5,212 nt of DNA, from the NCBI GenBank assembly GCA_964492235.1, contig CAZBJQ010000162.1, positions 1 through 5,212 of the forward strand, written 5' to 3'. Position numbers and translations under genes: made by a program. This document shows positions 1 through 5,212 of the stretch, piece by piece. The notes under the pieces are model-generated. The model did not search any database. It was not told the origin of the DNA and was given only the letters and a program-made list of their open reading frames with translations. The first letter of the stretch is position 1, and every line of letters starts with the position of its first letter. Origin of the DNA: PFL42 sp964492235. Lineage in GTDB: Bacteria; Chloroflexota; Anaerolineae; Anaerolineales; E44-bin32.

Positions 1-25
1 AGGCAATCTCCCCTAGAAACGCGAA

Positions 26-53
26 TGGGGCCGCCCCTTTTGGGACAGCCCCA
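26..53. terminator. GC-rich hairpin, possible terminator
   Basis: The arms TGGGGCCGCCCC (26-37) and GGGACAGCCCCA (42-53) pair over 12 positions with two mismatches around a TTTT loop. Read on the minus strand the loop is AAAA and the 5' arm contains GGGGCTGTCC, the same 10 bases that start the stem of the terminator at the other end of the window (5159-5168, plus strand). No clean T-run follows the stem on either strand; the minus-strand flank TTCGCGTTT is the better of the two. It could end a transcript from a gene left of the window on the plus strand, or late read-through of the minus-strand cyclophilin-like gene. The structure is clear; its function is inferred. Confidence 0.45.
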
Positions 54-62
54 GATCTTCCA

Positions 63-74
63 CCCCGCGCGGGG
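63..74. repeat. 12-base perfect palindrome
   Basis: CCCCGCGCGGGG reads identically on both strands. It lies ten bases right of the 26-53 hairpin in a region without genes. It has no spacer, so it would form a poor RNA hairpin and is more likely either a protein-binding site or a by-product of high GC content. No function can be assigned. Confidence 0.35.
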
Positions 75-168
75 CCGCCCGTAGCGATCGCGAAGCATCC
101 CGCATCGAAGTGGAGGGAAGCGGAGGCCCTCTCCGTCACGGCCCTTTCGGGTTGGCGGCTGCTGTCGG

Positions 169-269
169 CGGGGAGCCCCTCGCTAACGCTCGGGGTGCTG
201 GGCGAGGGGCCGGGGGGTGAGGTGGGCGAAGCGTTCTTCCGCAACCTCCTGCGGGTGGCCGGCAGATAG
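169..269. repeat. Repeat-like GC-rich intergenic segment
   Basis: The segment contains an inverted repeat, GCCCCTCGC (175-183) with GCGAGGGGC (202-210), nine perfect pairs around an 18-base loop. A competing fold pairs AGCCCC (174-179) with GGGG..CT (192-199). Further G-rich runs follow up to 220. Read in the open plus frame the segment gives SLTLGVLGEGPGGEVGEAFF and then a short tail to TAG at 267. From general knowledge, GEGPGGEV-like peptides often come from translating dispersed intergenic palindromic repeats in GC-rich bacterial genomes rather than from real proteins. Only one copy is visible in this window, so calling it a dispersed repeat is inference. Confidence 0.35.
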
Positions 270-433
270 GGCCGCCGCGGGCTCGGCCTATCCCATGAGG
301 AAGACGCCAGGTTGTCTGAGAAGCATGCCGCGCGGGGGACGAAGTTCAGGAGGCGGGGGTTCAGCCCCACGTCCTACATCGGTCTCCAGTTTAAGACAGA
401 TTGTGGGACAACCCCGGCCAGGTGAGCCTGCCC

Positions 434-811
434 TCAACCCGACCGTTCGATCAAGATCCTGCTACCGCTTCGGACGGCGGCAAAGACCTTGGCATTTCCC
501 TGCAGCTTGCCGAAGGGGTTGACATTGCTGTAAGCGCGGGGCTCTTCTCCCCGGCTGACCGGGGTGGGGCCGAAGAAGATGCAGAACGCCGAACCGACGG
601 GCCAGTACCCGAGCTCGCCGATCTCCATGACCTGGCGCGCATCATCCGCTTCCTCGAGGCGTACCGGGATTTCGAAGTACACCTCATCTCCCCAACGGCT
701 GACGCTGGCTTCGATCGGTAGAGCATCCCAGATCTTCTCGGCGGTTGGTGAGGCATTGAGTTCGGCGAGGGCGTTCACTTTGCCCGCCGCGATGCGGATG
801 ATTCTGGGCAT
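434..811 (-). CDS. Cyclophilin-like fold protein (TM1367 / PF04126 type)
   Basis: A small, probably cytoplasmic protein of 125 residues that resembles the cyclophilin-like family typified by Thermotoga TM1367. Visible family-like segments are an N-terminal beta strand (PRIIRIAAGKVNALAELN, residues 2-19), SPTAEKIWDALP (21-32), WGDEVYFEIPV (40-50), the conserved core GELGYWPVGSAFCIFFGPTP (65-84), and NVNPFGKLQG (96-105). The length fits the family. There is no signal peptide or membrane segment. Members share the barrel fold of cyclophilins, but prolyl isomerase activity is not established for them, so I assign no reaction. The start at 811 is chosen because GGAGG lies five bases upstream and an extended -10 promoter lies just beyond. 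A longer reading to 892 would place that promoter inside the gene. It lies 121 bases downstream of the ABC gene on the same strand and is likely transcribed at least partly on its own. Confidence 0.8.
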   Translation of the reverse strand: MPRIIRIAAGKVNALAELNASPTAEKIWDALPIEASVSRWGDEVYFEIPVRLEEADDARQVMEIGELGYWPVGSAFCIFFGPTPVSRGEEPRAYSNVNPFGKLQGNAKVFAAVRSGSRILIERSG

Positions 812-816
812 ACCGG

Positions 817-821
817 CCTCC
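817..821 (-). promoter_or_regulatory. Ribosome binding site fixing the cyclophilin-like start
   Basis: On the minus strand GGAGG stands five bases before the ATG at 811-809. It selects this start over the upstream in-frame ATG at 892, which would add 27 residues unlike the rest of the family. Confidence 0.7.
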
Positions 822-843
822 GATCCCACGGGGTGACGCAGGC

Positions 844-852
844 AGTATAGCA
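844..852 (-). promoter_or_regulatory. Extended -10 promoter for the cyclophilin-like gene
   Basis: The minus strand reads TGCTATACT: TG, one base, then TATACT (849-844), matching five of six bases of the housekeeping -10 consensus plus the extended TGn element. The -35 position, about 17 bases upstream, has no good TTGACA match, which extended -10 promoters can tolerate. Transcription would begin near 837, giving a leader of about 26 bases containing the GGAGG site. The spacing to a well-supported start makes this one of the better promoter candidates in the window. Confidence 0.5.
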
Positions 853-932
853 TCCGCCACACCTGCGACGGGGTGTGGGCGCCAGATGCCATCGGGAGCA
901 GGCAGTGCGCAGGCGGTTCACGGGGCGGGGAG

Positions 933-2792
933 CTACCTGTAAGACTCGGCCTGCAGGTTGAACAGCCTGGCGTAGGTGCCAGCCATGGCGATCAGCTCGT
1001 CGTGGGTACCACGTTCCCGGATCTCTCCTCCCTCGACCACATAGATCCGATCGGCCATGCGCACGGTTGAGAAACGGTGACTGATCAGGATGGCGGTCTT
1101 GTCGGTGGTCAGCAGACGGAACTGTTGGAACACCTGGAACTCGTTCTCGGCGTCGAGGGCGGCGGTTGGCTCGTCCAGAATCAGGACCTCGCAATCACGC
1201 ATGAAGGCGCGCGCCAGCGCCACTTTCTGCCATTCGCCGCCGGAAAGCTCCCGCCCGCGGGAGAACCAGCGGCCAAGGGTGGTGTCGTAACCATCGGGAA
1301 GGGCCGTGATCACGGCATCGGCGCCGCTCATGGAGGCCGCGGCTTCGATGCGCTTTCTGTCGTCCAAGGCCTCGATCTGGCCGAAGCCGATGTTCTCATA
1401 AGCGGCCAAATGATAGCGAACGAAGTCCTGGAAGATCACTCCGATCCGGTGACGCAGCTCGGCGAGGTCGTATTGGCGCAGGTCGCTTCCATCGAGCAGG
1501 ATCTGTCCCTCTGTCGGATCGTACAGCCGGGTCAGCAGCTTGACGATGGTCGTCTTGCCGGCGCCGTTGGGACCCACCAGGGCAATCTTCTCGCCCGGCC
1601 GAATGCTGAAACTAACGTCGCGCAGCGCCCAGTTCTCCTGCCCCGGATAGCGAAAGGACACCCGGCGGAACTCGAATCCCTTCTTGAGCGGGCGGGGGAC
1701 TGCCAGCGGTTCAGAAGCCTGGACCATGGAAGGTGCGAGCTCAAGGAAGGAGAACAGGTTGCTCATGAACAGCCCGTTCTCATACAGCTCGCTCAGCTCA
1801 TAGAAGATGCTCTCGAAGGTGGACTGGCTGCTACGGAAGATGCTTAGGTACATCGTCATATCGCCCAGAGTGATGGCGCCCGCCAGGGTCCGCCACACGA
1901 TCCAGGCATAGGCGCCGTAGTAGGTAAGCGTCGCCAGCAGGCCCCAGCCGAGCGAAGCCAGGCTCCGCTTCTGAGCAATGGCCTGATCCTCGCGCAGGAA
2001 ACTCCAGAAGAGGGTGGCATACCGGCCGAGGAGCGACTCTCCCAGGGAGAAAAGCTTGACTTCTTTGACGGCATCGTAGTCGGTCAGAACGTGCTCCAGA
2101 TAGGACAGCCGGCGCGACTCCGGGGCCCGCCACGAAAGGACGCGGAAGTTGAGCTCCGCATACCGGCTCTGAGCGATGAACGCTGGAAGGGTGGCAAGGA
2201 AAAGCAGGAGCGCCAGCCACGGGCTGAAACGGATCAGCAGCAGGGCGAAGGTGAACAAGGTGATGGCGTTCTGCACGAGGTAGAAGCTGCCGTTGACAAT
2301 GCGAAGTCCTCGCCAGTCGGCCTCGCGGCGTGCGTTCTGCAGCTTGTCGTAGTATTCTGCGTTCTCGAAGTGGGTAAGATCCAATTCGAGTGCTTTGCGG
2401 ATGATCCTGGTATTGATCGTCAGGTTGAGTCGGGCATGGAGGATGTGTTCGGACAGGGTTCTCAGCTGGACGTTGAGCGCCTGAAGGATGACCAGGACGG
2501 CCTCAGCCAGTAGCAGCGGGGCAATCGCCCGCAAGCCGCTTGCAGGGTCAACCTGGTTGTTGAGGGAGTTCACCACGCTGTCGACAATCAGCTTGGCCAC
2601 CCAGGCCTGGGCGGCTGGAAGCAGGGCGCCGACCACGGTGCAGGTCGCCATACCGAGGGTGGAGAGGGGATGGGCCTCCCAGGAGAGGCGAAAGGCGCGC
2701 AGGACGTTCTTGGCAGAGGCGCGGATCTGCGTCCAGCGCTCCCGGTACGGGAGGTTTTCGGCCGCGGCTGGTGACTGCACGGGGGGCATCAT
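933..2792 (-). CDS. ABC exporter half-transporter (fused permease and ATPase)
   Basis: A 619-residue inner-membrane exporter subunit that probably works as a homo- or heterodimer and uses ATP hydrolysis to move a substrate outward. The substrate cannot be read from the sequence. Residues 1-345 form the membrane domain, with likely helices near 44-71, 89-107, 170-190, 191-208, 279-301 and 305-325. The nucleotide-binding domain covers about 372-612 and is complete: A-loop Tyr382, Walker A GPNGAGKTT (407-415), Q-loop Gln455, signature LSGGEWQ (516-522), Walker B VLILDE (536-541) with catalytic Glu541, D-loop AALD (544-547) and switch His572. The length is usual for this family (about 580-620). 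The protein starts with two Met codons (2792 and 2789); I keep the first, with a weak GGAAG 11 bases upstream. No second half-transporter gene lies beside it, which favours a homodimer. It diverges from the sigma operon, which may or may not mean shared control. Confidence 0.93.
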   Translation of the reverse strand: MMPPVQSPAAAENLPYRERWTQIRASAKNVLRAFRLSWEAHPLSTLGMATCTVVGALLPAAQAWVAKLIVDSVVNSLNNQVDPASGLRAIAPLLLAEAVLVILQALNVQLRTLSEHILHARLNLTINTRIIRKALELDLTHFENAEYYDKLQNARREADWRGLRIVNGSFYLVQNAITLFTFALLLIRFSPWLALLLFLATLPAFIAQSRYAELNFRVLSWRAPESRRLSYLEHVLTDYDAVKEVKLFSLGESLLGRYATLFWSFLREDQAIAQKRSLASLGWGLLATLTYYGAYAWIVWRTLAGAITLGDMTMYLSIFRSSQSTFESIFYELSELYENGLFMSNLFSFLELAPSMVQASEPLAVPRPLKKGFEFRRVSFRYPGQENWALRDVSFSIRPGEKIALVGPNGAGKTTIVKLLTRLYDPTEGQILLDGSDLRQYDLAELRHRIGVIFQDFVRYHLAAYENIGFGQIEALDDRKRIEAAASMSGADAVITALPDGYDTTLGRWFSRGRELSGGEWQKVALARAFMRDCEVLILDEPTAALDAENEFQVFQQFRLLTTDKTAILISHRFSTVRMADRIYVVEGGEIRERGTHDELIAMAGTYARLFNLQAESYR

Positions 2793-2924
2793 ATCATGCG
2801 AGGCTTCCGCCCCCGACCCGGGGTGGGTAGCCGAGAGTGGGCGGCTGCACCGTCTCCGCCGCCGTGCAACCGGAGCGCTGCCGAAACGTAGAGCGATTGA
2901 GGGCAGAAAAGGCCGGAATTCGAG
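2793..2924. promoter_or_regulatory. Divergent intergenic region between ABC and sigma genes
   Basis: These 132 bases must carry the promoters of both the minus-strand ABC gene and the plus-strand sigma operon. On the plus side I see a candidate ECF-type promoter (2865-2890). On the minus side I see no convincing -10/-35 pair, either housekeeping or ECF-like. Several C-rich and G-rich runs are present, but no clear operator palindrome. Confidence 0.5.
2865..2890 (+). promoter_or_regulatory. Candidate ECF-sigma promoter (autoregulatory)
   Basis: TGCAACC (2865-2871) is followed after 15 bases by CGTA (2887-2890). ECF sigma factors typically recognise a -35 element containing AAC and a -10 element of the CGTC/CGTA kind at roughly this spacing, and many activate their own operon. 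Transcription would start near 2896-2898, leaving a leader of about 28 bases before the sigma ATG at 2925. The spacer is at the short end of the usual range, and in GC-rich DNA such short motifs arise by chance, so this stays a candidate. Confidence 0.35.
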
Positions 2925-3539
2925 ATGCGGGTGGATGCGTCGCAGCTAGTGCGGGAGGCCGAGTGGGCTCGCCAGGCCAGCCAGGGGGACGAACAGGCGT
3001 TCGCCCGGCTCGTGGAGGCTTTTCAGGTGCCGGTCTATAACCTGTGCTACCGCATGCTCGGAAACCCGGACGAGGCCGAAGACGCTGCCCAAGAAGCCTT
3101 CTTGAAGGCCTACCGCGGAATCCGGAGCTTTGATCCGCAGCGCAAGTTCGCTTCGTGGTGCCTCTCAGTGGCGGCGCACGAGTGTATCGACCGGCTGCGC
3201 CGGCGCAGGCTGCAGCCTGTAGGGCTGGACGACATAGAAGACGAGGCCATGCATGCAGACGCTGAGCCCGGCCCGGAATCTGCGCTCGCCCGCCGTGAGC
3301 AGGAAAGCCGGATCGCCAGCCTGCTGGCCCGGCTGACGCCGCTGGATCGGGCGGTCATTACCCTCAGGTACTGGTATGACATGCCGCTGGAGGAGATCGC
3401 CGAGGAGCTGAACCTGACCACCAGTGCTGTGAAGAGCCGTCTCCACCGTGCGAGACGGGATTTGGCGCAGTCCTGGGGCGAAGCCTCTCACCCTGCGCCT
3501 GTCAAAGGAGGGCGCTCAGATGTCCCACTCGCCGTTTGA
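2925..3539 (+). CDS. ECF-family RNA polymerase sigma factor
   Basis: A 204-residue alternative sigma factor that directs RNA polymerase to a specific promoter set, presumably when released from the anti-sigma factor encoded next. Region 2 spans about residues 20-95: core-binding and melting segments include YNLCYRMLGNPDEAEDAAQE (38-57) and FASWCLSVAAHECIDRLRRR (75-94). Region 4 spans about 127-184, with the helix-turn-helix MPLEEIAEELNLTTSAVKSR (153-172) and a following basic helix. Regions 1 and 3 are absent, as in the ECF (group IV) class. An acidic linker (101-125) joins the two domains. The ATG at 2925 is the only ATG after an in-frame TGA at 2898-2900; its ribosome binding site is weak (AAAAGG 12 bases upstream), which may limit expression. 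The last 20 or so residues lie past region 4 and overlap the start of the anti-sigma gene. The family call is firm; the regulon is unknown. Confidence 0.95.
   Translation: MRVDASQLVREAEWARQASQGDEQAFARLVEAFQVPVYNLCYRMLGNPDEAEDAAQEAFLKAYRGIRSFDPQRKFASWCLSVAAHECIDRLRRRRLQPVGLDDIEDEAMHADAEPGPESALARREQESRIASLLARLTPLDRAVITLRYWYDMPLEEIAEELNLTTSAVKSRLHRARRDLAQSWGEASHPAPVKGGRSDVPLAV
3504..3512 (+). promoter_or_regulatory. Strong ribosome binding site inside the sigma gene
   Basis: AAAGGAGGG lies seven bases before the ATG at 3520 and within the 3' end of the sigma gene. It fixes the anti-sigma start at 3520 rather than the in-frame ATG at 3448, which has no such site and lies within the codons for sigma region 4. 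It suggests translational coupling and a high anti-sigma yield relative to sigma. Confidence 0.75.
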
Positions 3540-4074
3540 GGACTGGATGCTCTCCGACGATCCGCTTACACCGCAGGATGCAGCGGCGCTGCGCGAACAC
3601 ACTGCTGGCTGCAAGCAGTGCGCGGCGCTGCAGCTGGGATGGTCGGACGCGCGCCGGCAGCTGACGGCAGCACCGATGGCCGCCCCTCAACCCGGTTTTG
3701 AAGGCCGGTGGCGACGGCGGTTGAGCCGGGATCGTCAGAGACGGGCCCGCCGGCAGTCAGCCGGCGTGATGGGCAGCCTTGGGCTGGGAATGGTCGTCTC
3801 GCTGGCCGCGCTGGCCTGGTCAGGGATGCCCCAGCTCCCTCTGCTTAACCTGGCAGATGTCGTGGCCAGCAGCGTGCGCTGGATGGCCAACCTGACCGCG
3901 GCCTATTATGTGACGCGGCACCTGCTCGAGATGCTAGCCAACTCGCTGCCGCCGGCTGTTGTCTTGGGCTGGGGCAGCGCCGCAGCCGTGGCCGCGGCGG
4001 CGTTGTGCGGCGCCTGGCTGTTGTTGATCTACCAACTCAAATGGAACTTCGCTCAGAAAGGAGCACAACGATGA
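3520..4074 (+). CDS. Membrane-bound zinc-binding (ZAS-type) anti-sigma factor
   Basis: A 184-residue protein that most likely binds and inhibits the ECF sigma factor encoded just upstream. The N-terminal 45 residues carry the ZAS signature His27-x3-Cys31-x2-Cys34 (HTAGCKQC), the zinc site of cytoplasmic anti-sigma domains. A strongly basic stretch (63-79, RWRRRLSRDRQRRARR) then leads into a first membrane helix near 82-104, fitting an N-inside topology. Residues 105-145 form an outer loop that could make an amphipathic helix, and a second hydrophobic helix lies at about 146-171, with a short basic tail. The classic layout has a single membrane helix, so the second one is a variation. The gene overlaps the sigma gene by 20 bases and the next gene by 4 bases. 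Its identity rests on the zinc motif, the membrane anchor and the neighbour; overall similarity to any named anti-sigma factor is not obvious to me. Confidence 0.85.
   Translation: MSHSPFEDWMLSDDPLTPQDAAALREHTAGCKQCAALQLGWSDARRQLTAAPMAAPQPGFEGRWRRRLSRDRQRRARRQSAGVMGSLGLGMVVSLAALAWSGMPQLPLLNLADVVASSVRWMANLTAAYYVTRHLLEMLANSLPPAVVLGWGSAAAVAAAALCGAWLLLIYQLKWNFAQKGAQR
4057..4063 (+). promoter_or_regulatory. Ribosome binding site fixing the third operon gene start
   Basis: AAAGGAG ends seven bases before the ATG at 4071. It selects 4071 as the start over an upstream in-frame ATG at 4005, and the resulting protein begins with a clean signal peptide. The site lies inside the anti-sigma gene and the start overlaps that gene's stop as ATGA, a coupling arrangement. 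Confidence 0.75.
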
Positions 4075-5087
4075 GACGTATCCTGGCCATTCTCACTCTG
4101 GCAATCCTGCTTCTAGCGGTTCCGGCGACCGCTCTGGCGGCGTCGCCGCAGAACGATGGTGGCGGCAAACTCGTCCTGGGAGGCGTGTTCACGCTCGGCC
4201 CCGGGCAGACACTGAATGAGGACTTGGTGGTCATCGGCGGGGTCGCCACCCTGGCGCACGAGAGCACCGTCAACGGTGATGTCGCCATCATCGGAGGCGC
4301 GCTGACGGCCGACGGCACAGTCAATGGCGATGTGTCTGTGATCGGCGGGGCAGTGACCTTCGGTGAGCAATCCATCGTCACCGGGAACGTTCAGTCCTTT
4401 GCGGCCGCGGTCACCCGCGCCGAGGGATCCCAGGTCTACGGCGAAGAAATCACCGGGCAAATCCGGGAGCCTGGTTTCCACATCATCCCTCTGGCGCCAT
4501 CGGTCATGGCCCCTCAGGTGCGAGTGATTCCGACCGAGGGCATCTGGTCAGTCGGCGCCATGGGCGCCATGCAGGGTGTGTGGTACATCATCCGTGCTCT
4601 GCTGATGGGCGGTCTGGCCGTGCTGGCGGTGATCTTCTGGCCGAAATCGACGGAGCGCACCAGCCAGGCGATCGCACGGGCTCCCTGGTCGGCAGGAGGC
4701 TTGGGGGTGTTGACAGCGATCGTAGTTCCGGTGTTGATCGTCGTGCTGGCCATCACGATCTGTCTGATCCCACTGGCGATCCTTGCCGGGATGGTCTTCG
4801 TGGCCGCCCTGGTCTTTGGCTGGATCGCCGTCGGGCTGGAGGTCGGTGTTCGGTTGGCACGCGCCTTCAAGTGGCAGCTCGAACCAGCGCCGGCCGCCGG
4901 TCTGGGGACACTGCTGGTGACGTTTGTCGCCTACGGTATCGCCTTCATCCCGTGCATCGGCTGGCTTGTGCCTTTGATCGTCGGCGCGCTGGGGTTGGGC
5001 GGCGTGCTGCTGACGCGCTTCGGCTCCCGGGAGTATGTTCCGGCCGGTGCCGCGCAAGGGGGCAGCCTCCCGCCTGCGACGAACTAG
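4071..5087 (+). CDS. Exported bactofilin-like repeat protein with membrane domain
   Basis: A 338-residue protein in two parts. Residues 1-23 look like a signal peptide: RR, a hydrophobic core, then ALA before the likely cleavage site near residues 23/24. Residues about 46-125 contain four tandem units of 17-19 residues: NEDLVVIGG..., NGDVAIIGG..., NGDVSVIGG... and TGNVQSFAA... (starting at 49, 68, 85 and 104). This period and the N-G-D-V / I-G-G pattern resemble the right-handed beta-helix of bactofilins (polymer-forming proteins). Residues about 167-315 are strongly hydrophobic, with likely membrane helices near 167-190, 208-229, 230-255, 277-297 and 298-315, and a basic loop (192-205). Co-expression with the ECF/anti-sigma pair suggests a role as envelope sensor, anti-sigma partner or effector. 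The function is unknown. Bactofilins proper are cytoplasmic and have no signal peptide, so this is a related or convergent architecture and not a plain bactofilin. Confidence 0.8.
   Translation: MRRILAILTLAILLLAVPATALAASPQNDGGGKLVLGGVFTLGPGQTLNEDLVVIGGVATLAHESTVNGDVAIIGGALTADGTVNGDVSVIGGAVTFGEQSIVTGNVQSFAAAVTRAEGSQVYGEEITGQIREPGFHIIPLAPSVMAPQVRVIPTEGIWSVGAMGAMQGVWYIIRALLMGGLAVLAVIFWPKSTERTSQAIARAPWSAGGLGVLTAIVVPVLIVVLAITICLIPLAILAGMVFVAALVFGWIAVGLEVGVRLARAFKWQLEPAPAAGLGTLLVTFVAYGIAFIPCIGWLVPLIVGALGLGGVLLTRFGSREYVPAGAAQGGSLPPATN
4217..4436 (+). repeat. Coding tandem repeats of the beta-helix domain
   Basis: Four in-frame units of about 51-57 bases encode the repeat domain. The two middle units are most alike: both begin GTCAA(C/T)GG(T/C)GATGT and both contain ATCGG(A/C)GG(C/G). 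The third positions have diverged, so the repeats are old and kept by protein-level selection, not a recent slippage product. Confidence 0.6.
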
Positions 5088-5159
5088 TACAAAGAAACCG
5101 GGGGCTGGGGAAACGAACCGAAGGCCGTCTCGGAAGCAGCCTGACGAGGTGACAGGCCG

Positions 5160-5198
5160 GGGCTGTCCAAGAAGGTTGCTTGGGCAGCCCTTGTCCTT
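5160..5198 (+). terminator. Intrinsic terminator of the sigma operon
   Basis: GGGCTGTCCAAG (5160-5171) pairs with CTTGGGCAGCCC (5179-5190) over 12 positions, including one G-T pair, around the 7-base loop AAGGTTG. A T-rich tail, TTGTCCTT (5191-5198), follows. It lies 72 bases past the stop codon at 5087 and fits a rho-independent terminator for the three-gene operon; the tail is weaker than ideal. The stem start GGGGCTGTCC (5159-5168) recurs inverted at 43-52. The bases between 5088 and 5159 hold nothing else I recognise. Confidence 0.7.
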
Positions 5199-5212
5199 GC
5201 CTTACTGGGTGG

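Larger units (their letters stand above)
1..433. other. Intergenic region without a supported gene
   Basis: I find no credible coding sequence here. One plus-strand frame is open from position 3 to a TAG at 267-269. It has no recognisable start or ribosome binding site, and its translation is rich in Gly, Pro, Ala and Arg, as expected from reading GC-rich repeats. A minus-strand frame from about 106 gives only some 30 codons. What the stretch does hold is structural: a hairpin at 26-53, the palindrome CCCCGCGCGGGG at 63-74, a repeat-like segment at about 169-269, and a partial copy of the hairpin arm (GGGACAACCCC) at 405-415. The minus-strand cyclophilin-like gene ends at 434, so part of this region is its 3' flank. 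No obvious U-tract terminator follows that gene directly. Confidence 0.6.

Noticed and set aside
84..91. GCGATCGC octamer, also present at 4668-4675, resembling the cyanobacterial HIP1 repeat
   Set aside because: Two copies in 5.2 kb of GC-rich sequence can occur by chance, and nothing else in the window points to cyanobacteria.
3..269. Open plus-strand frame that could be the 3' end of a gene entering from the left
   Set aside because: The frame runs through the hairpin at 26-53 and the palindrome at 63-74, its translation is low-complexity and matches no family I know, and GC-rich DNA is often free of stops over this length.
401..411. TTGTGGGACAA small hairpin after the cyclophilin-like gene
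   Set aside because: A four-pair stem with no T-run on the minus strand is too weak to be a terminator.
812..892. 27-residue N-terminal extension of the cyclophilin-like protein
   Set aside because: The extension contains the extended -10 promoter and the ribosome binding site of the shorter form and does not look like family sequence.
838..906. Direct repeat GCAGGCAGT at 838-846 and 898-906
   Set aside because: Only nine bases long with a 60-base offset and no additional copies; not enough to call an operator or array.
1077..1847. Long plus-strand open frame of 256 codons inside the ABC gene
   Set aside because: It lies antisense to the nucleotide-binding domain, whose Walker and signature motifs are all intact, so it is a shadow of GC-rich codon use.
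4548..5057. Long antisense and alternate-frame open readings across the third operon gene
   Set aside because: They are rich in Arg, Gln, His and Asp with no recognisable domain, and they overlap a gene with a signal peptide, repeats and membrane helices.

Overview
The window is GC-rich bacterial chromosomal DNA holding five complete genes, with short gaps, no RNA genes and no mobile element. The gene types suggest a free-living Gram-positive-like or Chloroflexota (Anaerolineae-type) bacterium: an exporter-type ABC half-transporter, a small cyclophilin-like protein of the TM1367 type, and an ECF sigma / zinc-binding anti-sigma pair followed by a membrane protein with bactofilin-like repeats. 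This taxonomic guess is inference. No 16S rRNA or other marker gene is present.

Layout. Positions 1-433 hold no convincing gene. They contain a strong hairpin (26-53), a 12-base perfect palindrome (63-74) and a GC-rich repeat-like stretch around 169-269. On the minus strand come a cyclophilin-like gene (811-434), with its own extended -10 promoter and a good ribosome binding site, and an ABC exporter of 619 residues (2792-933). On the plus strand, diverging from the ABC gene across 132 bases, is a tightly packed three-gene operon. It encodes an ECF sigma factor (2925-3539), a membrane-bound ZAS-type anti-sigma factor (3520-4074) and a secreted/membrane protein with bactofilin-like beta-helix repeats plus a polytopic membrane domain (4071-5087). 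The operon closes with a probable intrinsic terminator (5160-5190 plus a T-rich tail).

How the genes work together. The sigma and anti-sigma genes overlap by 20 bases. The anti-sigma gene and the bactofilin-like gene overlap by 4 bases (ATGA), and each downstream gene has a strong Shine-Dalgarno sequence inside its upstream neighbour. This implies co-translation of a regulatory module: the anti-sigma factor would hold the sigma factor at the membrane, and the third protein would be a sensor partner or an effector at the cell envelope. A TGCAACC / CGTA pair upstream of the sigma gene is a candidate autoregulatory ECF promoter. The divergent ABC exporter could be a target of the same system, but I see no matching promoter on its side, so that link is only positional. 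The most interesting item is the third operon gene, because bactofilins are normally cytoplasmic and here the repeats follow a signal peptide.
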